Positions 38,920 through 48,537 of a stretch of DNA of 64,000 bases are shown here, one piece after another. Every line of letters begins with the position of its first letter. The stretch's first letter is position 1. This DNA is from JAFGDI01 sp963667715. GTDB lineage: Bacteria; Planctomycetota; Phycisphaerae; Sedimentisphaerales; SM23-30. A model generated the notes under the pieces. That model was not told the DNA's origin and did no database searches. It was given only the letters and a program-made list of their open reading frames with translations. Location: the NCBI GenBank assembly GCA_963667715.1, contig OY763926.1, positions 3,224,001-3,288,000 of the forward strand, given 5' to 3'. The translations under genes were made by a program, and so were the position numbers.

Positions 38920-41900
38920 CTGTTTGGATTCTAGTAGTTTTTCCATTTGCTCTGAATATTGCATCACCTTTTCCATTTAATGATTCAGCTCCAGCTTCAT
39001 CCATAATTACTTTACTTTCAATTGCACTTCTCACCCTTAATGCCATTTGTGCTGGAAGATTTGACCTTAATGTTGTACTAATAACATCAGCACTAGGCTT
39101 TTGTGTAGCTATTATAACATGAATACCACAGGCTCTCCCTTTTTGTGCAATTCTTTTAAGAAGTCTTTCAACTTCCCTTTTTTCGTCCGGGTCAGAAGTT
39201 AGATCGGCATATTCATCCAGAACTAATACCCACCAAGGAACTTTACTTGATTCTTCGACACATGAGTTATACTCTGGAAGAGATCGTTTTTTGGCAGCTT
39301 TAAACATTTGATATCTATTCTGCATTTCATTTACTGCTTCTTCAAGAACAGCAATAGCATCTTCAGCATCCCATCCTATTGAGCCCTTTAAGAATGGTGA
39401 ACTTTCGAAATCAACGAGTTCCGTACCTTTTGGATCTATCAGTAGCAGTTTAAGATCATTGGAATTGTAATAATACTCCATCCCTTTTAGTATAGTATTC
39501 AACGCCTCTGATTTTCCTGAACCAGTGGTCCCACCTATAAGTAAATGAGGAGAATTGGAAGAGGAAAAGTCTATATCAATAATATTACCAAACCTGTCTT
39601 CACCAAGTGGAACACTTAAGTGAGTCTCGTCAGGCACAGCCCATATACTCCACATTTTGTTTGCAAATACAAAATATCTTTCTTCCGCATCCTTTGGAAC
39701 ATCAATATTAACATGTCCTTTATCAATAGAAAAACTAATAGAAGCATCTTCTGGAAGATTTAATTTCAACTTTAAAGCATCTCGTTGTTCTGTAATCTTA
39801 TTCGGCTTAACTCCCTCACCAGGCTTTACTCTAAATAGAATTGAAGCTGGACCTTCAATATATCTTTCAAGATTCCCAGAAGGCAAATGTGCCTTTACTT
39901 TGAATTCACTTAAAGTGTCTATTATTATCTGATATTTCTCGTCAAGCTTTTCAACAGAAAGCGTTTTTGAAATCTCAGTATTAATGTCTTTTTCATCAGA
40001 TGGTGGTTGAGGAGAAATTACTTCTACCCCATCGTCTTCGACTATTTCTGTATTATCATCATTTACACTTATTTCATTCTGGTGATCTCCTGTAATATTA
40101 TTTCCTAATAGCTTTAAGACTTCATCAGAATACGATTTGACAATAAGCACACCATCTTCTTCTAAAAGGATTTGCTCTTCATCAATACAATAATTGTACA
40201 TCGAGAACAAACCATTGATTCTTTCAACTTCAAAGCTTCCTTCTTTAAAGTCACTTCTAATATCATCAGGAATTGAAGATATTGAATTAGTACTCCCATT
40301 TAGACGTTCCTGTTTTGCATACTCGCTTGTATTTTCTAGTGCTGACAGTATTTCTTTTCTCCATACTTTTGCATCTTTAGAAGGTATATTATTATTGTCA
40401 GTATTTAAAATTGACTCAAAAAGTTCCATGGTTTTTAAGACCTGGGTAACGCCATGGGAATCATATTGTTTACGCATTTTCCCTTCAACAATCAATGCTT
40501 CTAATTTTAGAATATTACTCTGGTCATAGTAAAATGTAAAACGGCACAAATCTGCTCTTGTATTTGCAAACCAATCAGAATAATCATCCAAAGAAAACCA
40601 AATTGTAATATTATTTCTATTACGGGATGTATAATGTTTTTCTGCTATTCTCTTTGCAACAATCAGTCCAAGTATCTCTTCGGTAATCCTAGACAACCCC
40701 ATAGCTCTTAAAACAAGACTTGGAGCCACTTCTCTAATCTCGTCATAAATTCTATCCGCTAAGACTGCCACGTTATTATCAACTAAGTCCTTAAACCTCC
40801 CTCCAATAGCTTGAAGCTTTCTGGATAACCTGGATACAATAAACTTTTTACCGAAATTTGAAGAAACGACTAGGGTGTATAACCCATTCCTACCAACTCT
40901 TTCTTTTACTGTTAGTACATCTGGTTTATGTTCAAGGTTTTCAATCTGACTTCTACCTATATACTGATCGTATGTTATTACCCAGTGCGAATACTCATGT
41001 AATTGTTCAAATAATTTTGCTGCATCACTAAACATTACTGCCATTTCAAAATAGTCAATATTTTGAGGTTGATTGGCTGCAATAAGATGACATCTCCTTA
41101 ATCTTACATTCAATGTTGACCAGTCATTTAATGTATTATCTGGGTCATATGGTAAGAGGACAATTGACACTGTTCCACTTGAATTACCCTTGTCAACGTA
41201 ACTTGTCTCAACAAAAGGAACTTCATGTTTTCCGGGTCTTGAATAATCTTCTATTGTTCTTTCGTAAATCTCAACCTTGTTGCCAAAGAAATTTGGAATA
41301 ATAGATAAATCACAAATAATATTATATGTGTCGATCTCTCCCCATTCATAAAACTTAAGCTGGAGCGGAGGAAATAATTTCCCTCCTAACGCCATTCTGT
41401 TTTCTGATTCAATTCTTTCAAATTTTGAAGAAATATTATGCCAGTTATTTTTAGGCGTTACGACATGAAATGTAACATTTAGATTTTTCTTTGCTGACTT
41501 TCTAAGGCAACTCAAAAGCTGAACAGGGAATACGCCTCCACTAGGTAAAAGAGTTAAGATTGATATTCCATCTTTTTTATAAGGATGACTCTCAATATAA
41601 GATTCAACTTGCTTAGCAATTTCTTTTACAGATGCGTCATCTATAGTTTCAGTCAAAATACTACTTGATTTTTCTTCATCCTTAACAGGAGAGAAGTGTT
41701 CATTCCATCCCAACTCCGAGGTTGGAATCATAATATCTTTACTTTTTGTAACCAATACAGGAGGATATTTGTGTGGTGACAGGTTAGAAAGTTTTGAAAG
41801 GTATAATGTATCATTTTCCGTGTTCAAAACTAATTCCTGACTTAAGGCATCTATACAAAGTATTCTTAGATATTCAAAATACTTAGCAATCCAGTTAAGC

Positions 41901-43882
41901 CGAAATGGGTGAGTTGCCAACATCATTGCTTTATTATCGTTATCATAAGGTATGACATCCATCGAAAGAAATGAGGCAAGATTACTGTCAAATGAACCAT
42001 TAGGAATAAGTTCATCTTTTGCACGCCTCTGTAATTCAGACCAATTTGTAACATATTCATTAATAAGATCAACACAAATACCTGCTTGAGACAAATCGTG
42101 AAAACATTCATTACGTAATTCCAACAAACTTTTTACTATAGTACAATTATTGGATGATTCAACAATTGCCATATCTGGAGAATCAGGTATAGGTATTAGC
42201 CTTGATGACGTAGATTTAACCCATTCATCAATTTCCATTCCATCTGGTAAAGAGTGAAAATTTGTTGCCTTTTCTGCTATAATAATCCATAATAGCGAAA
42301 GCCAGTCTATGTCTTCTGGTCTCCATACATAGTTTACCAGGCTGTCACATATCTCATCTGTTTTCTTATTTATCAGACGAAATTCAATTGGTAAGTCTTC
42401 CCACTCAACAGGAGTAACCTCATCTTCACTCTCTTCATCATCTAAATCTCTTAGTTCAGGCAATGGATAGAAAGCAATTAAATCCGCATCAATATTTATT
42501 TGCAATCCAGACACATCATCTTTAGATACATCCAGGATGGACTTTAATGTATTACCATATAGAAATGAAAATAACCCAAGTGAAGCATCTTTTGAGTCCA
42601 CTCGCTTCCCTAACAATAGTTCTATAACATAGTCTGAACGATCATCATTCTGAATAGTAGAATCAAACTCTCTTACAATTTCTACTAGCTGAATAAAAGG
42701 GTTTGAAAAAGGAATATTACGTGGGTACGCAACACGTTTGACCATTTTCAATGTTGTTTTTGAAATTATATCACATAAAGCATCGCTATCTTCTTCAGAA
42801 TCTGGTTCCTTATCTAGAAACTTTTGAGCATCGTCTGAAATTTTTCTAGATATACCATCCTTGACATCTAAAGACAAATACTCTTGCAATCTTTCTGGAT
42901 TATTTTCGCCAATTTCCCGTTCAATTCTTTCTCCAAGTGGCACACCTACAACGTCTTTTGTAAAAAGTTGTTCAAATATATAAAAAGGAATTTTTTCTCT
43001 TTGATCTCTTAATCGATGCAAGCAATAGGCACGACATAGTGTTTGCCATTTATTTTGCTCTTCTTCTACAAAAACATTATTTGACAAGTCCTTAAAAGTC
43101 TTATTTAAAGCCTCATCTGCCAGCTCTTCAGGATCAAATTCTATGCCTTTTGAATTTGTTAATTCAGAGTAATAATGATTATTTGCCAACCTCCTCTGAC
43201 ACATTGCATTGGAATTGTTTCCTTGCCATAGTTCATCTGGCATTAATCCCAACTCAACCAGCGATTTACCAATTATTTTCTCCATATGATTCTTTTCGAC
43301 GGGACCATCAATTTGAGACAAAACTTTACATGCATGATATGCAAAACGGCAAAAACTTCTTATCGAAACTGAAAATATTGACGGATGAAGCATTTCGATA
43401 ACTTGACAAACCATCTCGACAAATTGGTTTGGGATTTTTTTATTGATTTCAAAACAATCCCAAGCAGCTAAAATCACTTCTCTTTTAACATTAAAACGTT
43501 CATCATCCAAGCTACCATCCAGATAATTTCTATCTCGAATAGTAAACATTGACTCCAAACCTTGTTCATCACTTTCAATTTTGGTTTGGATATAAATTAG
43601 ACCGTTCTGATTATTATTTCTGTAGTAAGTTATTGACTTATCCGGTTCGGCAACAAATTGTGCTGGAAATGCCTCATGATTTCCTCTCGCAATAATTGTC
43701 TGCAATGTATTTAATGAAGAAAAACATGAATCCTCATTAAGATATCCCAAGAACGCTACTATTTCTTCAGGCTGTAAGTCTTTGACTCTAATACACGGTC
43801 TTGAACTATCTACAGATTCTCTTTCTAACTCATGTTTTATTATTATCAAAGAAATTTTTGCTATAATCTTATCTATCATCAT
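38906..43882 (-). CDS. Very large FtsK/HerA-type DNA translocase (DptH-like)
   Basis: The 1658-residue protein ends in an FtsK/SpoIIIE ATPase. It has LLIGGTTGSGKSEAL (Walker A, about 1450-1458), LLIDPKGTELVDF, WWVLVLDEYADL (Walker B, about 1551-1560), RIAQKGRACGIHVIIATQKP and LRSNLPAQMALRV. The first 1100 residues are unlike anything I can name. Near 1107-1133, RADLCRF followed by LIVEGKMRK gives a D...E-x-K pattern like a PD-(D/E)XK nuclease core. An Asp/Glu-rich linker (about 1255-1300) separates it from the ATPase. It is the third gene of an operon whose order and sizes resemble dptF-dptG-dptH (DptH about 1700 residues). It probably translocates on and attacks unmodified DNA. The family call rests on architecture, not alignment. 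Confidence 0.75.
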   Translation of the reverse strand: MMIDKIIAKISLIIIKHELERESVDSSRPCIRVKDLQPEEIVAFLGYLNEDSCFSSLNTLQTIIARGNHEAFPAQFVAEPDKSITYYRNNNQNGLIYIQTKIESDEQGLESMFTIRDRNYLDGSLDDERFNVKREVILAAWDCFEINKKIPNQFVEMVCQVIEMLHPSIFSVSIRSFCRFAYHACKVLSQIDGPVEKNHMEKIIGKSLVELGLMPDELWQGNNSNAMCQRRLANNHYYSELTNSKGIEFDPEELADEALNKTFKDLSNNVFVEEEQNKWQTLCRAYCLHRLRDQREKIPFYIFEQLFTKDVVGVPLGERIEREIGENNPERLQEYLSLDVKDGISRKISDDAQKFLDKEPDSEEDSDALCDIISKTTLKMVKRVAYPRNIPFSNPFIQLVEIVREFDSTIQNDDRSDYVIELLLGKRVDSKDASLGLFSFLYGNTLKSILDVSKDDVSGLQINIDADLIAFYPLPELRDLDDEESEDEVTPVEWEDLPIEFRLINKKTDEICDSLVNYVWRPEDIDWLSLLWIIIAEKATNFHSLPDGMEIDEWVKSTSSRLIPIPDSPDMAIVESSNNCTIVKSLLELRNECFHDLSQAGICVDLINEYVTNWSELQRRAKDELIPNGSFDSNLASFLSMDVIPYDNDNKAMMLATHPFRLNWIAKYFEYLRILCIDALSQELVLNTENDTLYLSKLSNLSPHKYPPVLVTKSKDIMIPTSELGWNEHFSPVKDEEKSSSILTETIDDASVKEIAKQVESYIESHPYKKDGISILTLLPSGGVFPVQLLSCLRKSAKKNLNVTFHVVTPKNNWHNISSKFERIESENRMALGGKLFPPLQLKFYEWGEIDTYNIICDLSIIPNFFGNKVEIYERTIEDYSRPGKHEVPFVETSYVDKGNSSGTVSIVLLPYDPDNTLNDWSTLNVRLRRCHLIAANQPQNIDYFEMAVMFSDAAKLFEQLHEYSHWVITYDQYIGRSQIENLEHKPDVLTVKERVGRNGLYTLVVSSNFGKKFIVSRLSRKLQAIGGRFKDLVDNNVAVLADRIYDEIREVAPSLVLRAMGLSRITEEILGLIVAKRIAEKHYTSRNRNNITIWFSLDDYSDWFANTRADLCRFTFYYDQSNILKLEALIVEGKMRKQYDSHGVTQVLKTMELFESILNTDNNNIPSKDAKVWRKEILSALENTSEYAKQERLNGSTNSISSIPDDIRSDFKEGSFEVERINGLFSMYNYCIDEEQILLEEDGVLIVKSYSDEVLKLLGNNITGDHQNEISVNDDNTEIVEDDGVEVISPQPPSDEKDINTEISKTLSVEKLDEKYQIIIDTLSEFKVKAHLPSGNLERYIEGPASILFRVKPGEGVKPNKITEQRDALKLKLNLPEDASISFSIDKGHVNIDVPKDAEERYFVFANKMWSIWAVPDETHLSVPLGEDRFGNIIDIDFSSSNSPHLLIGGTTGSGKSEALNTILKGMEYYYNSNDLKLLLIDPKGTELVDFESSPFLKGSIGWDAEDAIAVLEEAVNEMQNRYQMFKAAKKRSLPEYNSCVEESSKVPWWVLVLDEYADLTSDPDEKREVERLLKRIAQKGRACGIHVIIATQKPSADVISTTLRSNLPAQMALRVRSAIESKVIMDEAGAESLNGKGDAIFRANGKTTRIQTAIVN

Positions 43883-45159
43883 ATTAACCCTCTTGTACTT
43901 ACCATCCTAGTAGCATCTGAATAATCTGTAATCAAACCGGCTGCTTTCATCTGGCAAGCAAGATACTCCTCGTTATCCTCAAAAATACTAGCATCAAATA
44001 CACTAAGCAAATTAGCTTTCTCTGCGGATTGACGCCCAACAATTAAGCCCCACTTACTATAAAATATTTCAGTAACAAACCGCTCAAATGGTATTTCTGT
44101 TTCAGCATATGTGCCAGCAAGAACGAGTGTTTCCAGTAATTCAACACTAAAAGTAAAATGCCTTTTCCCCTTAAATGAGTTTAACAACCCAATTGTTGCG
44201 CACGTAGAAGAGAAGAAACTGATGATCTTTCTTCTTTGAGCTTTTGCAAGAACGTCATCATCGTCTGCAAGCAAAACGCACTTATCGATTGCATCTCCTA
44301 TCATTGAAGAAATATCTTTCAGGCATCGTGCCGAAGCTCTTCTTATCTGACCTGGCGAAGAACCACAGTCAACTATTATATTGACTATCTCACTATCAAC
44401 ATATTCAGATGCCCTTTTTGCCTGCATAATTGCCAGCCAAAAACCTGTCCAGGATATTACTGCCTTTATCCTGGAAGTACATGATAATTCACAATGAGAT
44501 AAAATATTGCATAAACCATCCCTAAATACATCTTCAATTGAATCATTATTAACTTTACAAGCACTTTCTTTAGGATCAGAAGATTCAGTGTCTTTTACTG
44601 AATGCTTTGACAACACGTCAGACAGCTGTTGCAATGGGGTTATTTGTTCTTCTGGATATAAACTTTTTAGTCCTTCTCTTATTACATCAACCCTTTGCTC
44701 ATTAGGATCATCTCTCAAAACTCTGTGAGCTAAAGCTCCACCACCTCTTAAATATCTTCTTTCAATCTTTATTTTGCGACTTCTAAGCCTGGCATCCCAA
44801 TGAATTAAAGAGCGGCAATAGGGAAAAAAATGAGCTCTTTCCCATGATGGTGTTTTATTTATATTAGGAATTGGCATTTGCAAACACTCAAGCAGTTCTT
44901 TTACAACATTTTTAGCATTATCATTAACAAATGCCTCTTTACATTTATCTGTTGAAGCATAAGTATCAAAATCCCATACTAATCTCCTTGCAAAATCATG
45001 AGATTCTTTGATAAATTTTATGTTTGACTCATTCGATAAAATATTATTTGAAGTAGCAGAGAATGTGAGATTCAGCAACTCCAGACCAGGATAATAACCT
45101 GCTGCATCAAAATCCAGTATGCCACCAAATATTTTAGTTGAAATTTCAGGACCTTTCAT
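43879..45159 (-). CDS. Middle subunit of the FtsK-ATPase operon (DptG-like by position and size)
   Basis: The 426-residue protein is mainly helical, has no signal peptide or membrane segment, and contains no motif I can assign. A basic stretch (WDARLRSRKIKIERRYLRGGG, near residue 130) could contact DNA. Its TGA overlaps the next gene's ATG as ATGA, so translation is coupled. A TTG at 45165 overlaps the previous stop codon, but ATG 45159 with GGTGG 8 bases upstream looks better. Size and position match DptG (about 430 residues) of Dnd/Dpt restriction modules; sequence homology is untested. A structural bridge between the two ATPases is a reasonable guess. Confidence 0.6.
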   Translation of the reverse strand: MKGPEISTKIFGGILDFDAAGYYPGLELLNLTFSATSNNILSNESNIKFIKESHDFARRLVWDFDTYASTDKCKEAFVNDNAKNVVKELLECLQMPIPNINKTPSWERAHFFPYCRSLIHWDARLRSRKIKIERRYLRGGGALAHRVLRDDPNEQRVDVIREGLKSLYPEEQITPLQQLSDVLSKHSVKDTESSDPKESACKVNNDSIEDVFRDGLCNILSHCELSCTSRIKAVISWTGFWLAIMQAKRASEYVDSEIVNIIVDCGSSPGQIRRASARCLKDISSMIGDAIDKCVLLADDDDVLAKAQRRKIISFFSSTCATIGLLNSFKGKRHFTFSVELLETLVLAGTYAETEIPFERFVTEIFYSKWGLIVGRQSAEKANLLSVFDASIFEDNEEYLACQMKAAGLITDYSDATRMVSTRGLI

Positions 45160-45161
45160 AA

Positions 45162-47003
45162 TCAATTACCACCACTTGCTTGAATAACATTTCCTTCTTC
45201 TACAGACACTGTGAACACTTTACCATCAATAATGGCTTCAATACCATCGTTCGAAGTGTTTCCGTTCTCCGCAAGCCTGCCAAGAAAGTTAAGAACTCTT
45301 CTAATATCATGTGCATAAAAAGCTTGAGAAATATACCCCATGCCCGCTCTCATAAGATAATCAAATCCCATCAAATCCAGACTATAACTAATCTTATCAT
45401 TTCCCGGCATACTAATTTGGATAATAATTTCTCTTTCAAGCCAATTAACTGTTTTGCTAATACTATTGGGTTCATTGACACTATTCCAGTTTTGGGATTG
45501 ACTGACAAGATTAATACTTTTGCTTGGGATCTTACAAGCAACTATTGCAGCTTTGTTAGTCGCATTTCCAAAAGCAGGGTCAACAAGATACAAAGAAGTC
45601 TCTTTTAGCCCAAGATTTAACCCCTGTATTGTATGGAGCCCGGCAATTAGATTTTGTTTAATTTTTGCTTTTCTCGTAGGTTGATCATCCTGACCTTCAA
45701 GTATCCAATAAAAATCATCAGCATATTCAAAACCAAGCCTTTTCGTCATATCTACTTGTCCTACATTGTCAAAGAAACTTCTTCTACGTAGTGTTTGAAC
45801 AATTGTCTGAACCAATTCAGCTTCTCTATTCCTTTCCTGCCTACTTCTTGCATTGCCAATTACTTCATCTATACCATTTGAAGCGTCAATTATATCATTG
45901 CTTATACCATCTTTGAAACATAGATCAATCTCATTTCCATTGAATATTCCACCTTCATTAATAATATGATCATCTATCTCTCTAATTGATATCGCTCCAG
46001 GATCAAGAGGGAAAATAGCTGACAACACTGGTATTCTTGAGATTTTATCTTTCGAAATACTTGCAGGTGTTTTGAAAAGTAGAGAGTGGTACGCATACTC
46101 ATGTTGCCACCCCTCTTTATTTCTTCTTTTATGCACATCTTTACAAGTAAGCCCTCCGGTAAGTAGATAGGCTACGACCATAAGCATCTCACGCAAAGTT
46201 ATTACTGTGCCCAAACGTTCCGAAATAGAAAAAACTTTTTGCAGGTTATCTATTCTGGAAGGATGTTTTTCATCAAATAAAGCATCACGGTTATTTTTTA
46301 TTGGGCAGCAGTGACTACAGCTGCATTCACTACAAACTTTCCATCTAGTTCCACTTATCCATTTTTGTAAAGTTTCTCTTATTAAATTATCTTGAATTAA
46401 ATCAGATGAAATAGATTGATAATTTAAATTAATTATAAACCATTTTCCATTAGAAGTAGCTAAACCGTTAGAAAATGAATCATGAAAATCGCTATAAAAA
46501 CTTGAAACACTTTCATTTTCTTTTATACCAGACTCTAAAATAGCTCTTAATCTTCCTTCATTTACACATATTAAAGTTATAGCTTCTTCACCAGTAATTG
46601 CCTGCTCAAACCTATTCCCCGCAATATCAATAGAAAACTCTGAAAAATCCTTGAAGATCCGTAGAGGCTTAACATCCAAGCCACTATCAACATGTGAAAT
46701 AATATCATCACCATTACATTTATCCAATAAAAGCATCCTGGCTGTTTCATCATCATACCCCAAATAACTTTGGAGGAGCCTTCTGCAAAGATGGGTCTTT
46801 CCATGTCCCGCATCACCCGTCAACACTATGGCAACTGGATCTTTTGCTGCCAATACACTCTCTAAATACTCAAGCGATTTCGTTTCTAGTTCTAATGAAT
46901 CTTTTCTTTCTGCATATTCCTCATAAATCTGGTCATGAGAAGGGTCAAAAGGAAGATATTGATGCAACCGTGTAACGTGACTATTTGTTTTATTTTCTGC
47001 CAT
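45162..47003 (-). CDS. P-loop ATPase of the FtsK-ATPase operon (DptF-like)
   Basis: The 613-residue protein has a clear Walker A (VLTGDAGHGKTHLCRRLL, residues 60-77). An acidic strand follows at about 100-110, and a cysteine cluster C-x2-C-x-C-x2-CC (KVCSECSCSHCCPIKNN, about 220-236) may bind zinc. The later segment GTVITLREMLMVVAYLLTGGLTC is helical and conserved-looking. DptF proteins of Dnd restriction modules are P-loop ATPases of similar length placed first in dptFGH. It is the first gene of the operon and overlaps the next by start-stop contact. It probably acts as the sensor or loader ATPase. No phosphorothioation genes are in the element, so the name Dpt is used only as an architectural comparison. 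Confidence 0.65.
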   Translation of the reverse strand: MAENKTNSHVTRLHQYLPFDPSHDQIYEEYAERKDSLELETKSLEYLESVLAAKDPVAIVLTGDAGHGKTHLCRRLLQSYLGYDDETARMLLLDKCNGDDIISHVDSGLDVKPLRIFKDFSEFSIDIAGNRFEQAITGEEAITLICVNEGRLRAILESGIKENESVSSFYSDFHDSFSNGLATSNGKWFIINLNYQSISSDLIQDNLIRETLQKWISGTRWKVCSECSCSHCCPIKNNRDALFDEKHPSRIDNLQKVFSISERLGTVITLREMLMVVAYLLTGGLTCKDVHKRRNKEGWQHEYAYHSLLFKTPASISKDKISRIPVLSAIFPLDPGAISIREIDDHIINEGGIFNGNEIDLCFKDGISNDIIDASNGIDEVIGNARSRQERNREAELVQTIVQTLRRRSFFDNVGQVDMTKRLGFEYADDFYWILEGQDDQPTRKAKIKQNLIAGLHTIQGLNLGLKETSLYLVDPAFGNATNKAAIVACKIPSKSINLVSQSQNWNSVNEPNSISKTVNWLEREIIIQISMPGNDKISYSLDLMGFDYLMRAGMGYISQAFYAHDIRRVLNFLGRLAENGNTSNDGIEAIIDGKVFTVSVEEGNVIQASGGN

Positions 47004-47368
47004 TATATTATCCCATCAAATAGCTGGTAACTTGCTATTTCCAACTCAAATCATATTGCCTCAATAAACAAATACCCTAGAGTTAGCTAAGTTTATCGCA
47101 TATTTTTAACATGAAAGTTCAATGGTAACAATATGCTATATTTGTATCAATAAAAAAGCACACAAATTAATAGAAAACAAGGGTTTACATCAATCCACAC
47201 GAACTTCTAATTACTATTCTGTCAGTAATATATCCTAATATGGTCTTTTTTGGACTAATATATAATAATAAATACTATTTAATACTAATATATCATAATT
47301 GATTTATTAGTACTAAACGTGTAAAATACTTATATATTAACTTTTAGCAGATAGGATATTATAGCTTT
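47004..47368. other. Divergent regulatory gap with phased repeats
   Basis: The 365-base region separates the leftward ATPase operon from the rightward HTH gene and must hold both promoters. Three 16-base direct repeats with a 30-base step lie at 47224-47299. No strong consensus promoter could be singled out in the AT-rich sequence. Confidence 0.5.
47224..47299 (+). repeat. Three phased direct repeats upstream of the HTH gene
   Basis: The unit ACTAATATATCATAAT occurs at 47284, with 15 of 16 matches at 47254 and 14 of 16 at 47224. The step is exactly 30 bases each time, close to three helical turns, so bound proteins would sit on one face of the DNA. They are likely operators or Xis-type sites. 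Confidence 0.55.
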
Positions 47369-47569
47369 ATGCCGGAAAAATGGGTTACAGTTCAAGACAT
47401 TGCCGATCACCTCGGAATCAAAAAGGATACAGTTTACAAGTGGATCAAAACCAAAAACATGCCTCACCACAAAATAGGAAGGTTAGTTAAATTTCAGATA
47501 TCTGAAATAGATCAATGGGTAAAGGAAGGCAAAGCTGCTTCAAATTTCGAAAATGGAAAGGATAATTAA
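47369..47569 (+). CDS. Small HTH protein, excisionase/MerR-like (HTH_17)
   Basis: The 66-residue protein is a complete winged-helix of the excisionase type: WVTVQDIADHLGIKKDTVYKWIKTKNMPHHKIGRLVKF, then an acidic tail. Such proteins direct excision with a tyrosine recombinase or regulate nearby promoters. It is followed after 2 bases by the next gene. The direct repeats upstream are obvious candidate binding sites. The ribosome site is weak (AGGA, 13 bases upstream). Confidence 0.85.
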   Translation: MPEKWVTVQDIADHLGIKKDTVYKWIKTKNMPHHKIGRLVKFQISEIDQWVKEGKAASNFENGKDN

Positions 47570-47571
47570 AC

Positions 47572-47967
47572 ATGGGTTATACTCTACACTGGGAAAGAAA
47601 ACCTGAGTTATCAGCAGAAAAATTTGCTGAAGCAGTGGAAAAATGCCGTACTGTCACAAATTCCCTTGGTATTAATATAGCTGGAATCGAATGTCAAGGC
47701 GAACCTGTATTCGCTAAAGACCAGATTGCATTTAATGGAGCAGTGGGAGAAGGGTGTGAACCATTTATTTTTGACAGAATTAAAACTCCAAGACCGGGCA
47801 GAGAAGTGTCTTATGGATTTTGTAAAACACAATTTCTGCCATATAGAATAGCGGTACAATGCTGCCTGATTATACTACAGAGATATTTTGCCGACGAAAT
47901 GATAATTATTTCCGACGAAGCAGATCCAAACGATTGGGACGAAGCCTATGATTTGTGTAATAAGTAA
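47572..47967 (+). CDS. Conserved 131-residue protein of unknown function
   Basis: The product belongs to a family I recognise by its layout but that has no known role. It opens GYTLHWERKPELSAEKF, has GIECQGEPVFAKDQIAFNG in the middle, and a 'CKT...PY' motif (FCKTQFLPYRIAVQCCLIIL) near residue 83. It ends SDEADPNDWDEAYDLC. It looks like a small soluble alpha/beta protein. It starts 2 bases after the HTH gene stop and so is co-transcribed with it. In other genomes such proteins are often found on mobile DNA. Confidence 0.7.
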   Translation: MGYTLHWERKPELSAEKFAEAVEKCRTVTNSLGINIAGIECQGEPVFAKDQIAFNGAVGEGCEPFIFDRIKTPRPGREVSYGFCKTQFLPYRIAVQCCLIILQRYFADEMIIISDEADPNDWDEAYDLCNK

Positions 47968-48208
47968 GGAAAATAACCCAATTACCATAGATGCCACCCC
48001 TGCCTTTTTTGATATCACCATAACACATAACCCTGGGACTCCTAGAAATTGACTTTTCAAATCAGAAAAAAAAGAATTTTTTAAGAATAAAAATAATACT
48101 TATTCTAGCAGATCCTGCTCACTATATTACAATGCTGCTAAAACGCTTCAATCTCACCCCTGTTGAACGATGTTAACAATAAAGGTAAAAGTATATCGGC
48201 AACAATCT

Positions 48209-48238
48209 ACGCCAAGGAAGCCGCCTTGGGGTGTTTTT
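48209..48238 (+). terminator. Intrinsic terminator downstream of the HTH unit
   Basis: AC-G-CCAAGG pairs with CCTTGG-G-GT around AAGCCG, followed by GTTTTT. It lies about 240 bases after the last stop, so the transcript has a long untranslated tail or a separate small RNA lies at 47968-48208. I see no coding gene in that interval. Confidence 0.6.
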
Positions 48239-48326
48239 AGCAAGTAGAAACCCTACTAGATTAGATTTCTTCAACAAGTATAGTAGTAGGCATTATACAT
48301 AACCCCAAGTTGAAGGATTTTATAGT

Positions 48327-48467
48327 ATGAACCAGTATGAAATACATTTTATAATTAATGGAAAGAGCTTTTCTGAAATCATTACTAGCCGTGATTTAGG
48401 TGATGCAAAAAGGTTGTTACTTATGCGATATGCAGGAGCTAAAATCACCTCAATAACCAAGGTGTAA
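48327..48467 (+). CDS. Small 46-residue element protein
   Basis: The frame MNQYEIHFIINGKSFSEIIT continues as SRDLGDAKRLLLMRYAGAKI and ends SITKV. It has a beta-hairpin plus helix look, like the small 'NGK..E.....DAK.L...RYPGAKI' proteins seen in phage and mobile DNA. A GAAGGA site lies about 10 bases before the ATG and a strong terminator starts 9 bases after the stop, which supports a real gene despite its size. Confidence 0.6.
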   Translation: MNQYEIHFIINGKSFSEIITSRDLGDAKRLLLMRYAGAKITSITKV

Positions 48468-48475
48468 AAACAACA

Positions 48476-48518
48476 ACCTCTAGGGCGTATAAATATCGCC
48501 CTAAAGGTCTATTTTTTT
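48476..48518 (+). terminator. Intrinsic terminator of the 46-residue gene
   Basis: ACCT-C-TAGGGCG pairs with CGCCCTA-A-AGGT around TATAAATAT, followed by CTATTTTTTT. It may also limit the convergent small gene from the right. Confidence 0.8.
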
Positions 48519-48537
48519 ACGAATATTTGTCTAAATA

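Noticed and set aside
38906..47003. Calling the operon a genuine phosphorothioation-dependent Dpt system
   Set aside because: No DndA-E or SspA-D-like gene is present in the element, and family membership rests on order, size and motifs only, so Dpt names are used just as comparison.
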